From Sisyra terminalis (taxonomy: Eukaryota > Arthropoda > Insecta > Neuroptera > Sisyridae): a stretch of 64,000 nucleotides of DNA. Made by a program: the position numbers and the translations under genes. Every line of letters starts with the position of its first letter. The stretch's first letter is position 1. A model generated the notes under the pieces. That model saw only the letters and a list, made by a program, of their open reading frames with translations. It was not told the DNA's origin and made no database searches. Positions 1-13,086 of the stretch are shown piece by piece. The DNA is taken from the NCBI GenBank assembly GCA_958496175.1, contig OY292277.1, positions 4,960,001 to 5,024,000 on the forward strand, given 5' to 3'.

Positions 1-835
1 TTTAATATTCGGTGTATTACTTATAGGAAGTAGGCATGTGATAAGATTTTTTCCTACCCTTACAGACAAGGGCGGATTCAGGTTTTTTTTCTTGAGGGAG
101 GGCACAATATCTTTTATTTGCAAGTGTGTGAAGGGATCACGAAAAAAATTCGCAATTCCAGCCAGAAATCATCATAATGATAAATAATAAATAATCATAT
201 CATCATAATGATAAAAGAAATTTATAATCCTCTTCCAGAGCAAAAGGCATATGCCAAATCGTGTATGGTGAACTCTGGACTATCCAATATGGTTTAATTA
301 TATAGTTGAAATTCAGATATTTTAGTAATAAGCTTATAGATACATAATGGCTATACATGATTATGGAAGAACTGAGTTTCGTGCCATTGTACAAATTTCA
401 ATTTCGCCGTAGTTTTGTACATTTCAGTAGAGTAAAAGTTGAGACAATGAAATGGGATTTCTACTAATATTCTAAATATCTAGGCGAGTATTTTGATAAC
501 TTTTGACTGTTTTAAGTCGTAATTATGACTGACTTTATTGACTTTAATGATAGTTTTTATTTATGTATAGATGCTGATTGATTTACGAATTATTTGGTTC
601 ACGGTAGGTATACCTACCGTGGGTATACGCAATTGAACATACTCTTTTTAGATATTTATAAATATTTTTTGAAAATGAATTGATTATTACAAAGAACTAT
701 TTTATTCTTTACAAAATTTTATTAAATGTGTCTTTTTCCAGAGTGTGAAGTGTTTTTAAGTATGATTATATTTTTCGTAAAAGAAATAAGAAAAATAAAA
801 TTCGTCACGCAGATGAAGTCGCGGGAATCGGCTAG
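1..835 (+). mobile_element. Helitron-type element, 3' part (copy A)
   Basis: The segment from about 505 to 835 matches the 3' part of the complete element at 5516-7829. It includes the small palindrome GGTATACCTACC and the terminal GCGGGAATCGGCTAG, ending CTAG before T. Bases 1-60 match 7309-7375. Bases of about 61-500 are a different insertion. The 5' end lies outside the window. The CTAG end abutting a T is the Helitron signature. Confidence 0.6.
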
Positions 836-1622
836 TTTGGCAAATATTTACGTTAAGGGTTGTCATCTCCATTATTCCCGTACTATAAGGGTTAGGGGTG
901 TGAGTTTAAGTGTATGGCTATCTTGGATGAAAAACAATACAAACAAGGTAAGACCCTTTCATAAGAGGCGAGTGCAATTTTCAAATGCTTATGGAAAGAT
1001 AAGAATATACATATTTGTTTGTTTTATAAATGTGTTAAATTTTTGGTGAAGCTTTACAAAAATTCTTCTTACATTGAAAGCTCTCGATAAGTCTTTTTAA
1101 CCGATGACATTAATTCCAGGTAAAGAATTCGAGGCAAAAAGAATTCACAAACATCTTCTACCTTCCGATTTTATTTATTTTTCACTTGCATCCAGGCAAG
1201 TTCGATACAAGTTTGAATCGAATTCCGGAAGAAATTGCAGTGGATTAAAAACAAAATCCTTCGTCTTTACGGATTATACTTTAATTAAATTTGTACTGTG
1301 AAAATCAAAAGCGGACGATTGAACGTGAAAATTTCCTTAAAGAAAATGTTGACGTTTTGAGACTAATTAGTTATGAGCTTTTTCCCGCGGATATTATCAA
1401 AAAAAAATGAAAAAAACTATTTTCACTGAGTGTAGCTTTAATGAAGATTTTGAAAGCTCTTTCAGTTAATTAACGGATGTCTTTCGGTTTCAATGTCGCC
1501 ACTAATTAATTAAAACTCGGCCGGCCGATTTTATCGGATTTTTTCGCGCGTTGGTTGGGAAAATTCCGATTTTTTAATTATCTCATTTTTCCTCTCGATT
1601 TATGCTCTCTCGTATATTGCGA
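836..1622. other. Intergenic, no feature recognised
   Basis: AT-rich sequence with only short frames. I see no repeat or gene signal beyond the candidate promoter at its right end. Confidence 0.5.
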
Positions 1623-1740
1623 TATAAAGTCGGGCACCGAGCCAATAACGCCCCCGGATTCAGACTCTTGTGCCATTGTGTGACAGTTTCGAATCGCGAA
1701 ATGCGCTTTTGCTAAAAATTGAACGGTTTATTATTATGGG
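1623..1740 (+). promoter_or_regulatory. Candidate distal promoter and first exon
   Basis: TATAAAG at 1623 is followed by a TCAGAC initiator-like site near 1660. The locally GC-richer stretch ends in a perfect donor at 1741 (GTAAGT). An ATG sits five bases before the donor (ATG-GG). It is followed in phase by the candidate exon at 8852, so it could be the first exon of the prominin gene or of an unseen gene. There is no transcript evidence. Confidence 0.4.
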
Positions 1741-4221
1741 GTAAGTATATATCTGGGCGAAATGGTCGAATGGTTGGTCTTTTCGTTGGCGTATAACGTG
1801 TGAACGATATTGGAGAAAACGGTGATTCTTCTACCCTTAGCTAAAAGAGGGGTGGTTGTTTGGAGGGTGGTTGTTGGGAGACGAGTCAACCACTGCATTA
1901 TAATAATATGTAGGTGTTATTTTATGGCTTGTTTTGGACAGTATAAATTACGGTTTATGAGGCTGTAAATATTTTGGGAAAAATGAATGAGAATTTAACG
2001 CCCATCGATAACAATTATTGTTGCGTTCGCGGAATGAATGTCGGGGCGAAAAATTCATGAAGTCAACGACGAAAAATTGGTTCAATTTCAAAAGAATACG
2101 AGGATTTCAATGTCTCAATGTTTGATCTATAAAGTTGAATATTTTGCAACGAATTTAAGACGGTTTTTGTTAGATTTTTCAATTTAAATTCTTTGATTAT
2201 CTGCAAAATGAAAGCAGAAGAATCCACTTGTTGGAATTGTGCATTATTTTTAAATTTCCATTTGGTTTTTTTACAGTATTGTGACAACAAATCCTGTGCT
2301 TCAGCCAATCTGAAAAGTTTTCAAATTCCTCAACTTGTTTTCCAACAAAATTCAATAAATCGCTAGCTCACGGCCAAAATCGTGTTTTGCTATTCGAATT
2401 CCAAATTCTCACCCCGCTTCCCCTCTGGGAAGAAAAACAAAACAAAACTCGACCACCAACTTTCTTGTACAAAACGTTCCCGTGACAAGATGGATCGTCG
2501 AACTGAAATATTTTATTTATTACAGCCAACATTCGAAAAATATCCAACTCTCGGATGAGACCCGTTTGCCGCCCTTACCCCCCGCCCATTGTTTGACTTG
2601 TAAAATTGATATTTTCTCAACCATGAACCACGACTGTCGATTAACCTCCTCCACTTCTGCCTGAAATGTATGATTTTTATTAAACTGAAATTTTTCCAAA
2701 CGCAAAGGTAAACACCACCGAAACGGAAAAAAAGGATTCCTTTTGAAATATTCTCATATCCATCCCCTAGGTAGCGCAAAAAATTGTCGTTGAAAGTTTA
2801 TAAGAGAGCAATTTTTTCAGCTCCTTACACCAAATGAGTATCAATTTATTACCTGTACGACGGAAAAATTTCAACTCTCAATTCCTAATGAAATTCATAA
2901 ATCCCTTTTCTTTTCTATTACCACGAAAAAAAAAGAAAGTAATAAGCACAGCTCTTTTCTATGCATAAAGCTCTTTAAAAACGAAGCTTTTAAGAGTAAA
3001 TGATTGCGTGCTTATGTCGAAAGTATGTTGCCTGCTTTATTATACAAACGCCGCAAACAAAGTGCTTGATATAAACTGGAAAAATTAACTGAATTTTTTA
3101 ACCAAAAGCTTTATTTTTTTTCAAAAAATTAAAATAGAAATTAGGCCATTACAAAAGCGATTACATTTGTCCTGAAAACCTGACAAAAAAGGCAGCGACA
3201 TGATTGGAAATTGTTGGTTCAATAGCCGCACAAATCGTGTAAATTTAACGCTGTAAATAATGCACTTTAAAGCTCTAAAACACTTGAATTTAAATCGATT
3301 CATTTGTTTGTTTTCAATGGTAAACATTTATGTCGTTTGTACAATTTATTTGGTGATATTTCAATAGAGTACAACAATTTTTTCTGTTGAAACTATTCGT
3401 TTATCAAATATAGTTAAATCCTTAAAAATTATCGAAAAATCTTCCATCAACAAAGACATTCACGTCTTTGTATTTCTCCGTATTAAATAAACAAACGCAA
3501 TTGGACTTCAAATAGATAATATTTGCTGTCATATTTCACAAGAAAAATCGTTCAACTTTAATCAAAAATCTGACATTTATGATAATGGTAACATGTTTGA
3601 AATGCAATTACACATTCCGCATTCATCAACCTCGATTTCAGATTTCACGTCAGAGTTGAACTCACCCAATGAGTTTTACATGCTAACGGAAAATTTTAAG
3701 CTCAAGATTTCACTCAGATAATGCGATTAAACTTAACCGTCGAAATTACCTCCATTGAGACGCTTTCGAGCTTAAATTCGTCCTTCATTGTCTTTACGAC
3801 GACATAATCTCAATTGAAAGAATATAAAAATTTTAGCGAATTTATTGAGCTTTTTTGATCTTCAATTACGAATAGTAAAAACATAGTTTTTCTCATCTCG
3901 AAAATAAAAATTAATGCACTAATTTAAGTAGTGATTTAAGATTATATGGAGTTTTCTAAATGATTGAATTGTTGTTGCCAAATTAGGCTCTAAATTTCAT
4001 TGTTATTACCATTGAAATTTTGTCACTCACTCGGCTATTGTCTCCCCTTCAATTTGATCTATACAATTATTCTTTTTAAGTCTTTGAAATTATTTTTTTC
4101 GTCCTAATATGGTGCTTATAAATTAGAAGAGAATATCGACCGAAATCTTTTAAGATTAGAAGTATTACTAAAAGGAATCCTAACGGTATAGGATTTTTCA
4201 CCGTATTCACATATTTATTAC
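1741..4221. other. Candidate intron or intergenic DNA without recognised features
   Basis: No coding exon, RNA gene or repeat could be supported. The antisense frame at 2063-2308 and overlapping antisense frames at 2513-2779 lack splice or start context. Confidence 0.5.
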
Positions 4222-5176
4222 GACTGGGCCAAAAAAATCGACCATTTTTTTTTTTTTTTGAAAAGTATATCGAAATATTGTTGAAGGTGACAAAAAAAAA
4301 AATATCGGGAAGGTTTGAGCCGTTAATATTAATATTAAAAGATCTATCATCTTTAATTTCGATTTTTTATATGTGCTTTTATTTTTGCGTCAATGCTGCC
4401 AAACTATCAAACTATACATTCTATATTCATAGAAAATAAAATTCCCTACAAAAACCGTCTCTTTGCAAATTTTTTCCAGACACGCCGTTTCCGAATAATC
4501 AAGCTTTAAACATTGATATAATTTTTTAGAATTATCTTCTTTATTTTGGAATTTTGTAACTAACGAACAAATAAATATATAGAAGTTAGTAATATAGGTT
4601 CTTGAAGAAAATTTAATGTCCTACAAAAAAGGTCTTTTAACGTTTTTACATAAATCACTCTTTCAAAAGTTATTCACAATTAAAGTGGAAAGAAAAATTA
4701 AATTATTTTTTTTTCGTTGCTGAACCAATTTTGAAAGAGTGATTTTGTGTAAAAACGTTAAGAGACCTTTTTTGTAGAGCATTAAATTTTCTTCAAGAAC
4801 CTATATTATTCATTTTTATATATTTATTTGTTCATTAGTTACAAGATTCCAAAATAAAGAAGATAAATCTAAAATTCAATTTTTAAAGCTTGATTATTCG
4901 GAAACGGCGTATCTGGCGAAAATTTTCAAACAGAAGTTTTTTGTAGGGAATTTAATTTTCTATGAATATATATGCGGATGATTTTTTTTACCTTGATAGT
5001 TTGGCAGCATTGACGCAAAAATGAAAGCACAAATAAAAAATTGAAAATAAAGATGATGGACCTCTTGTTATTAACATTAAGGGCTCAAACTATTCCGATA
5101 TTTTTTTTTTGTCACCTTGACTAATATTTTCGATATACTTTTCAAAAAAAAAATAGTCAATTTTTTTGGCCCAGTC
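4222..5176. mobile_element. Foldback element, 955 bp
   Basis: Near-perfect inverted arms occupy almost the full length, with termini GACTGGGCCAAAAAAA and its reverse complement. ATATTTAT occurs close to both ends and may be an 8-bp target duplication, three bases off on the left. There is no coding capacity. The arms carry the module CTACAAAAAAGGTC...ATCACTC...AAAAGTTATTCA, also seen in the foldbacks at 31513 and 50826. Confidence 0.75.
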
Positions 5177-5970
5177 ATATTTATATTCAAATTATATTTG
5201 TTTTTATGATGATGCTTCTTTTTTTCTATGGTTTGGACCTTTTGATCTAAATTTTAGTTACTTCCAGGACTGAGTCTCAAAATTTTAGATTTTTAGGTCT
5301 CCTGGATTTCTTTAAAACTTTCAAGAATTGGGAATTAGTGCGTTTAAATTTTCTGTTCTAAATAATATTATGATTGAAGGACAAAATTTCGAAGTATTGA
5401 CAAAAGGAATTCTAACGGTATTGGACTTTTCACCGTATTCATTTACATCGATAACAAACGCAGATCATAGTTCATTATACATAACTATACAAAACATTTA
5501 ATCTTTTTAAATATATCTATACTAATATTTAAAATTCTTACGTCTGTCTGTACATTTCGATTTTGAACCCAATTTTAGGGTAAATATTTGTTTCAAGAGG
5601 CCCTTATTTCAAATTTAATATTTTTAAAATTTTTGTCTGCCTGTCTGTCTGTGTGTCCCGATTTAACTAAAGAACGGAACAACCGAATTAAATAAAATTT
5701 GGAATTAAGATACAACACAATTTTCCACAGACTATAGGCTACTTATCATTCCAAAAAAATTCTAAGGGAAGGTATTCCCAAGGGCAGAAAACAAAAATTT
5801 TTACACTAGACAGATGAGTTATATATCATTGGAAAGGTAATTTAATGTTAGAAAATAATCTGTACAAATATTTTTAGTTGAACTGATAAGAAGCACAATA
5901 AATTCAATTTAAATTTTAAAAAATTGCCTCTTTGAAATATAAACCTTTATATACATAAAACACATAGTTG

Positions 5971-6052
5971 ATGATAATAGCATAATGGCTTACGTATTTG
6001 ACATTCTGATCCTCCTAATTATAAAGACGTGGGTTCGAATCTTACAGTAAAG
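5971..6052 (+). ncRNA. tRNA-like relic with Pol III A and B boxes
   Basis: TAGCATAATGGC at 5978-5989 fits an A box, and GGTTCGAATCT at 6032-6042 fits a B box. They are about 50 bases apart. The T arm (6029-6045) folds, and a long T run follows at 6053. The acceptor stem does not pair well, so this is a tRNA-derived SINE head or a tRNA pseudogene rather than a working tRNA. Confidence 0.5.
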
Positions 6053-6170
6053 TTTTTTTTTATTTTTTTTTTAGTTTTTTTTTACGAAATTCTTGTAAAT
6101 AGATCCTTCGAGTTGCTCAATAAGGACATATAAGCGAAAAAAAGTAAAAGTAGTAGTAGTAATAATATTA

Positions 6171-7218
6171 ACACCGGCACACAAAAAAACAAGTACTCTG
6201 TACTTTTGACCGAACCTACATAAATCTACGTATTTTGACCCCCTGAACACGAATCCGGGATCGGTTTGACCCGTACACCCTCAAAAATTCGAGAAAACTT
6301 TAAAAAACCGAAAAAAATGGATAAAATCGGCAGTTTTGGTGACATGAAATTTTTTTTGAACTAAACCGAGCATGATTTTCATGTTTTTCGATCCGCTGAA
6401 TACAAATTCGAAGTTTATGTAGACCATAAGCCGTTTTAATTGTAAGAAAATTGCAAAAAACCCTTAAAAATTGTAAAAAATTGCGGCTATTGTTCTAAAA
6501 TTCGAGATTATATGATGAAAATAAACTTTTAAATCTCTGCAAAGGATATTTTGCATATTATTCTATTTCTGGAATATGATTTTTGAAGATTATATGGCAA
6601 ACCGCGATTTTGTTATTTCTATAGATTTTTTACGTTGAACAAATTTTTATTTTAATTCCGGATCAATGAACTTCAAATTTATACTCAACAAATTTGCCAA
6701 CATGTCCAATTTATTATGATTTCATTAAAAATTTGATATTTATCACAAGAACTTTGATTTTTCTGAAACTTTCAGGGTTTTTTGGTATTTACATGGATTT
6801 CTAAGAATGGCTGAACCGAATACCTTCAAGATTTATATTATGCGGATAAGAAAACATGAAAATCACGATTAATCTAGCTCCTTAGAATTTTTGTACACAA
6901 TTACTGCAATTTCTCGCAATTTTCAAAGATTTTTTGCAATTTTCTTACAATTAAAACAGCTTATGATCTAAATGAACTTCGAATTTGTATTCAGCGGATC
7001 GGAAAACATGAAAATCATGCTCGGTTTAGTTCAAAAAAATTTCTATGTCACCAAAATTGCCGATTTTAGCCATTTTTTTCGGGTTTTTAAAGTTTTCTCG
7101 AATTTTTGAGGGTGTACGGGTCAAACCGACCCCGGATTCGTGTTCAGGGGGTCAAAATACGTAGATTTATGTAGGTTCGGTCAAAAGTACAGAGCACTTT
7201 TTTTTTGTGTGCCGGTGT
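6171..7218. mobile_element. Foldback element nested in the Helitron, 1048 bp
   Basis: Termini ACACCGGCACACAAAAA and the reverse complement bound long inverted arms. For example, the block around CCCCCTGAACACGAATCC recurs inverted near 7132-7154. No protein is coded. Target duplication is unclear in the AT-rich flanks. Confidence 0.7.
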
Positions 7219-8144
7219 AATAGTAATAAAACTTAAAGTAAATACGTTTTTAAAACCGTGCATACATAAAATCCTATATTTATATATTGCCTCTGACTGA
7301 TGAAATTTTAATTTTCGATGTATTCCTTATAGGAAGTAGACATCTGATAAGATTTTTTTTTTTGAAAATTTCTACCCTAAAAGAGTAAAAGAGGTAACTA
7401 AGTTTGTATGAGAAAATGTAGAGTTAATCAACAATCAACAATTGACTGTTTTAAGTCATAATTATGACTGACTTTATTGACCTTAACGATAGTTTTTATT
7501 TATGTATAGATGGTGATTGATTTACGGATTAATTGGTCCACGGTAGGTATACCTACCGTAGGTATACAGAATAGACCATACTCTTGAGATATTTATAAAT
7601 ATTTTTTGAAAAATAATTGATCATTATATACAATTATTTTATTCTAAGTAACAGTTTATTAAATGTGTCTTTTCAAAGTCGACAAAATAGTGTTTTCAGG
7701 TATGATTATGTTTTTCGTAAAAGAAATAAAGAAAATAATAACTTGCATATGCCACTACAAGTAGCAAATTTAAAAAGAAAATATAATCTACACCTACGTT
7801 ACGCAGACGAAGTCGCGGGGATCAACTAGTACAATATATACTTTGTAGAAGAAAGATAAAGTTATGTATCAGCAAATGGAAGCTTTAAAAACGCTGGGAT
7901 TCCAATTAATTCAATGAGTTTGAACTATATTCTTCAACTTTAATTTAATGGAGCTGGTGTTATCTAATTATTGATTTCTTTACAAATCCCTTCATTAGGT
8001 CAGAGTAATGTTTTCAAATGCTTAATCGGCTAGATCCTTTAAGAAAAAAAATTACCAAATAAGATCAACAGATCTACAGTTCGTAGAACCTCTTTAAAAT
8101 AAATTGTTATTAATTTTATAGAACTTTCAGGAAAAATAATGATT

Positions 8145-8505
8145 TATACTGTGTATACAATATATAAAATATATTGCAGTCCAATTTATGTAGTCCAATT
8201 TAATATAATAATATATAAAAATCATACCACCAACATAAATTTGAACAGAAGTTCAAAGAAAAATATTCGTGACGTATTGCCCAGATACGTATTTCGATTG
8301 CCAAGCAATCTTCACAAAGCAGTTACGGAGTGATCCAAACTACTTGATGACCACTTAGGAAGATTGCTTGGCAATCGAAATACGAATCTGGGCAATACGT
8401 CACGAATATTTTTGTTTGAACTTCCGTTCAAATTTATGTTATTATATTAAATTATACTACATAAATTGGACTGCAATATATTTTATATATTGTATACACA
8501 GTATA
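8145..8505. repeat. Palindromic repeat, copy 1, with hammerhead-like motif
   Basis: The 361-bp inverted repeat starts TATACTGTGTATACAA and closes on a short loop near 8320-8355. The second copy is at 41161-41507. The inner arm holds GATTGC-TTG-GCAATC followed by GAAAT, preceded on the + strand by CTTAGGA, a one-base variant of the hammerhead CUGANGA box. Confidence 0.7.
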
Positions 8506-8851
8506 ACTGTTCAAAGTCAGCGAAAAAATCGTATTTTGATTAATGATTTATAATTTACAAAAAAGTACAGAAATTAATTAGTTTATAGCAGTAATTATTA
8601 TATTTTTTTCATTCTCTTTTATTTAATTTAATATAACATACATTTTTAAACCTTTTTTTAACATCAATAGCCCGTCATAGTTCAATATAAAAAGCTTAGT
8701 CTCGAAAATTCCTCGTGCCAACCGAAACCCTGGAAGTGCTCGAAAGATTACTGAAACAACTTCCCTCGACTCGCACCCGTGTTCTCTCCTGCCCCGTGCA
8801 CATTACATCAGACTGAAAATAATCGTCAAATTAAATTAATTTTTTCCCCAG

Positions 8852-8899
8852 TCGTGCATTAGTTTTCTACGGGAAAGTCCGCTTCCTGGAAATTGGCAG
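8852..8899 (+). other. Candidate small 5' exon
   Basis: The segment is bounded by a TTTTTTCCCCAG acceptor and a CAG/GTGAGT donor, both near consensus. If joined to the ATG at 1735, the 48-base exon stays open and reads MGRALVFYGKVRFLEIG. Joining on to the acceptor at 13086 gives a stop after about 25 codons, so this would be an upstream ORF in a long prominin leader. It could instead be an unrelated cryptic exon. Confidence 0.35.
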
Positions 8900-10997
8900 G
8901 TGAGTTTTGTTTCAATATATAATTTTTCATTTACCAAATACGTACCAACCCTTTAAGCCATTCGGCTCGCTTTTGTATGTCGGTGTGTGTGTGATTTTGG
9001 TTTCGATTTCAGTCGACGCTTTCTCATAAATAAAACCCTCGTTCGTGATAATCGCAAACGCAAATTTCATTAATATATTGTCTTAATGAACTCGAGAAAG
9101 AGCAAACCGATTCACCGAATTCCAGGTTTTCGAGAGGGATGCGATCATTGTAATCATAACAATAACATACAATATCCTCGATATTATTTAAAGGGATGTT
9201 CCTCCCGGTTAATCCCTCATACGACGTCCGCTTTGCAATTAGATAACAACGACGTAAATGCTCGAATCTTCACCGACATTAACGCAATTAAATTTTCACA
9301 AACATCTCCGTTACGGCTCATCCCTCATATACGAACGAAATTCAAGCTTTATCTCCCTTAAAAATTAAAAATAAATAATTATTTCAGTACCTACAGTTGG
9401 TATACTTTTTCAATTTTAAAATATTCCCACCATTTTTCTCCGATTCGTGTTTGCAACGATACGAGAGACTTGTACAATCCGAAAAAGCCGGAAAACGTTA
9501 GAGCTTTTACATATGTGCAGACTAATCCGGTAATGTGTCTAGAAAGCTCGTGTTATACCGCAATCACTTGTACTTAATACATAAAAGCTCTTTCCATCAT
9601 CCAGAGCTTTTTCTTCGGTCGTTCTAATTTAAAAAAAAATAATAAAATATATCCTCTTTTATCTAAGTGTAAAAGCTTACAACACCAAAAAACAATGAGG
9701 AAAAAAATTTGGAGACTTGTGCTTTCAGCTTGGTGAAAATTGATTAATACGATAATTATTTAATAGGGTGGAAATTATATTTGTTTTTTTCCTCGATTAT
9801 TTTCACAAACTTTCTGCTATGAACCAGTTGTGTGTATGATTTATATGTCTTGGATTTACAGCCAACAATTTTTATGGATTTTAATGGGATGGAATTTTTG
9901 AAATTTACAATCTCGACTTATTTAATTTCCGATTGATAGAAATGGAGCTGTGGGGGATGGTTGTAATGATGGCAGAAATATCACACGATAATTAATTCAA
10001 TTACTGTCATACGTATTTGTTTCGATAACGAATGATCAATATTTATGGGATGTATGGACTAAGTTCGAGCATATTGATTCAAGAGAACACCGATTGGCAT
10101 ATTCCTCATATGCACACGTGCATATAGACTTTCTGTATGTTATCGACGTAATTATTATAGCCTAGATATTTACACAAACTTTTTGTTGTCAAATTTTATA
10201 ATGCAAAAATGATTGGAATGGAATTTACGACTGCACAAGTTCAAAACACAGTACCTAAGGGACAAAAATTAAATTTTCCAGGAAATCAATAAAACCTATT
10301 TCCTTTTAGCCGCACTAAATGATATTTTTTAATGGCGAATTAACCGTTGGTTATTGTAATAGATTAGGATGACAACATGTTAAAAAAAAGTTTATCATTT
10401 TTACTAAGATGGTAAATTGGATCATAAAAAATATATTTAACCAATTCAAAAATACAGTAAGTACTTGGTTATTTATATAAGATTAGTGCAGCAAATCAGT
10501 AGAACAAATTTTGTGAATGAAAAAAAAAAGTATTAAGGACAGTTTTTAGTTTTAATTTATTAAAAACATCTTATAAAATTAAGTCTTTAGACTTATTCAC
10601 TTTCAGGAATTCCCAAAAACCCTACTGTTATCTGGCATCAATGGACATAAATTCTTTAAAATACTGTTTTTTTTTTTATCTAAAGATATTCCCCAGAATT
10701 CATGATCCATTTGAGGAAGTTCGGTAGTTTTAAATTTTTTAAACAAAAATCGATTTCTGTGTAATCGTTGCTGAAATCATTTTTATAGATCAATTTTCGT
10801 GAACCTGATACAAACTTAAAGATTAAAGATTCCACAATAAGATTAAGAAAAAAAAATTCAAAGGATCATTCGTTTTTCGAGCTTTTTCTTTTGCCAATCA
10901 TAAAAACCATTTAAAACATGTATGTTATGTTTGATTTTATCAAAAATTATAAATTTAATAATTATTTTTTTCAAAAATTATAAAATTTATATGAATA
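8900..10997. other. Candidate intron without recognised features
   Basis: A frame at 9086-9361 (91 codons, from an ATG) sits in a slightly GC-richer stretch but has no splice or homology support. Otherwise I see only AT-rich DNA. Confidence 0.45.
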
Positions 10998-11154
10998 CTA
11001 GCTAAACTCGGCTGACGTTGTCCTGCTAGCCAATAGTTGTAAATAGATAAATTGAATTTAGGAAAAAAAAAGCTTGAGAATTATAAGAATCACCTCCCTT
11101 ATCATCCTGCAGAATCCCTCGTTGCACCAATTATAACTCACCTTCAATATATAC
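10998..11154 (-). mobile_element. 3' end of a second Helitron-like family
   Basis: On the minus strand the segment ends CAGGACAACGTCAGCC...TTTAGCTAG before T. A sister copy on the + strand runs from about 16438 to 16592 (GCAGGACAACGTCTGCCGGG). Both copies abut a TAGGGTG foldback at the same point, so the two were duplicated together. Confidence 0.45.
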
Positions 11155-11957
11155 TAGGGTGATTTTCTTTTGACTTTTTTTGGTCCCATCGTGAAATTTT
11201 GTTGGAAATACCAAAAACAAAATTCTCTGTCAGTTTGAGCCCTTAAGATTAATTTTAAGTCCTCGACCAAGACGTGTAAAGATTTCCCATTGAAAATACA
11301 CGGAAACTCTGATTTTTTATTTTTAAATTTCTATATCTCAGCGGCATTTCATGGGATCGCTTTTACCGAAGATGGTTTTTTCTCAGAATTAAACGCTCTA
11401 TAAAAGTGCCCATTGCGACAAAGTCGTAACTCACACCGGTGAGGTAGTACGGGCCACTGAACCTGATTTTTCCATAAAATTCGCGTTTTTTTTTGCATTT
11501 ATCTCGTTAATATCAAGAGCTACGGAAAAATTATAAATGAAAAACTTGTAGAGAATTTGATTTCCTACAAAAAAGTTCCTGTAGACCTAATCGCGAAGAT
11601 CAATATTAAACGAGGTATTAAGCCTTGAATTTTACGGAAAAATCAGGTTCAGTGGCCCATACTACCTCACCGGTGTGAGTTACGACTTTGTCGCAATGGG
11701 CACTTTTGTAGAGCGTTTAATTCTGAGAAAAAAACATCTTCGGTAAAAGCGATCCCATGAAATGCCGCTGAGATATAGAAATTTAAAAATAAAAAATCAG
11801 AGTTTCCGTGTATTTTCAATGGGAAATCTTTACACGTCTTGGTCGAGGACTTAAAATTAATCTTAAGGGCTCAAACTGACAGAGAATTTTGTTTTTGGTA
11901 TTTCCAACAAAATTTCACGATGGGACCAAAAAAATAAAAAAAAAAAAAATCACCCTA
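11155..11957. mobile_element. hAT-like foldback (TAGGGTG family), copy 1
   Basis: Inverted arms of about 400 bp run from TAGGGTGATTTT to AAAATCACCCTA. Copies 2 and 3 are at 15710 and 35081. The YARNG-type terminus and the 8-bp target duplications of the sister copies indicate hAT. This copy has no matching 8-bp flanks, consistent with later movement inside a Helitron. Confidence 0.75.
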
Positions 11958-13086
11958 TTATAGATTATAAAATATATGCGACTAACTAGGTTTTTAAAAT
12001 TATTTTGAGAGTTACTTTGTTTTAAATTTGGCAAATTAAAAATAATGCACTTACTAGGTTTATCAATTTTGATGTTTATACGACAAAGATCAAATTATTG
12101 GAATATATCAATCGAATCATGTTCACACGACTCAATTGGAACGAAAAATGCTAAAAAATCAATTTTGAAAAATTTGTCCCTTACTGTGTTTTGAAATTGG
12201 GCAGCGCCGTTTAAATATGGCAAACTTTTGTTCTTGAATTATCGAATTTATCTCTCTTTTTTCATATGCTTTGAAATTATCAAAATTTCCAAACTGATAA
12301 TAAAGGTTTTAGATTTTCAAACAAAAGTATATAATATCGGAATAGCTTATACCTAATTTGTTCACTTGAATTCTATGTTATGAATTCCAAAAAGCGTTTT
12401 AAAAAAATAGTAATATAACAAGCTTTACTAACGAAAATAGAATATGCAATATGTTTTATTTACATTGAAATTGACAAAGAATTGTTTCCAGACAATTTTC
12501 ATCATAAAAAAGCGTTTTTCAAAGAATTTTCTAAGTTCTTTGTTATCACAACACAAATATTAACGATTTTTATTTTTTTTGGTTAGAACACTTTTCACCA
12601 TTCAAAAATTTCTCTCATTTAGTTTATTGTTGATTGTGTAATATTTTTTCCCTCACTTAAATGTCTAAAAAACGATCCATTAGCGTAGAATTATCCTTCC
12701 ATTTTCTATTTTTACGTTGAGCGAATTGTTTTACCCAATTTTTTCCTATCCCAAAAAGCTTTTTCCCGTGTTCCAACAAAATTGATTAGTGTACAGACTT
12801 AGTGAATATGAGGTCGTAGGCGAAAGTGTACGAAAATTAATTTATAAGAACCACTTGTATGAGGTGTACGAGTACTTTCCGAATTCACTTTAATTGTCTT
12901 ATTAGTGCCATCCATCGTCGTTAAAAGAGAGCTAAAACAAAAATAATTATATAAAAAAATGATAAAGTTTAAAGCCAGTCTTGTTTATATGCAAACAAAC
13001 TTACATAATTAAAGGAAAGAACAAAACGTTTGTTTGTATATTGTGTGCTTTTTTTCACGACGTTCTTTTCTTTTTGCTGCTTTCAG
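11958..13086. other. DNA upstream of prominin exon 1, no feature recognised
   Basis: AT-rich sequence with no supported element until the candidate acceptor at 13086. Confidence 0.45.

Larger units (their letters stand above)
5516..7829 (+). mobile_element. Non-autonomous Helitron with nested insertions
   Basis: The 5' end is TCTATACTAATATTTAAAATT after an A. The 3' end is CGCGGGGATCAACTAG before a T, preceded by a short GC hairpin (GACGAAGTC). 5'-TC, CTAG-3' and insertion between A and T are Helitron hallmarks. No Rep/helicase is coded. A tRNA-like segment and a 1.05-kb foldback lie inside. The 3' third is repeated at 505-835 and, inverted, at 15090-15460. Confidence 0.65.

Noticed and set aside
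9086..9361. 91-codon frame as a gene
   Set aside because: No splice, poly(A) or family support, and His/Asn-rich composition is consistent with chance.
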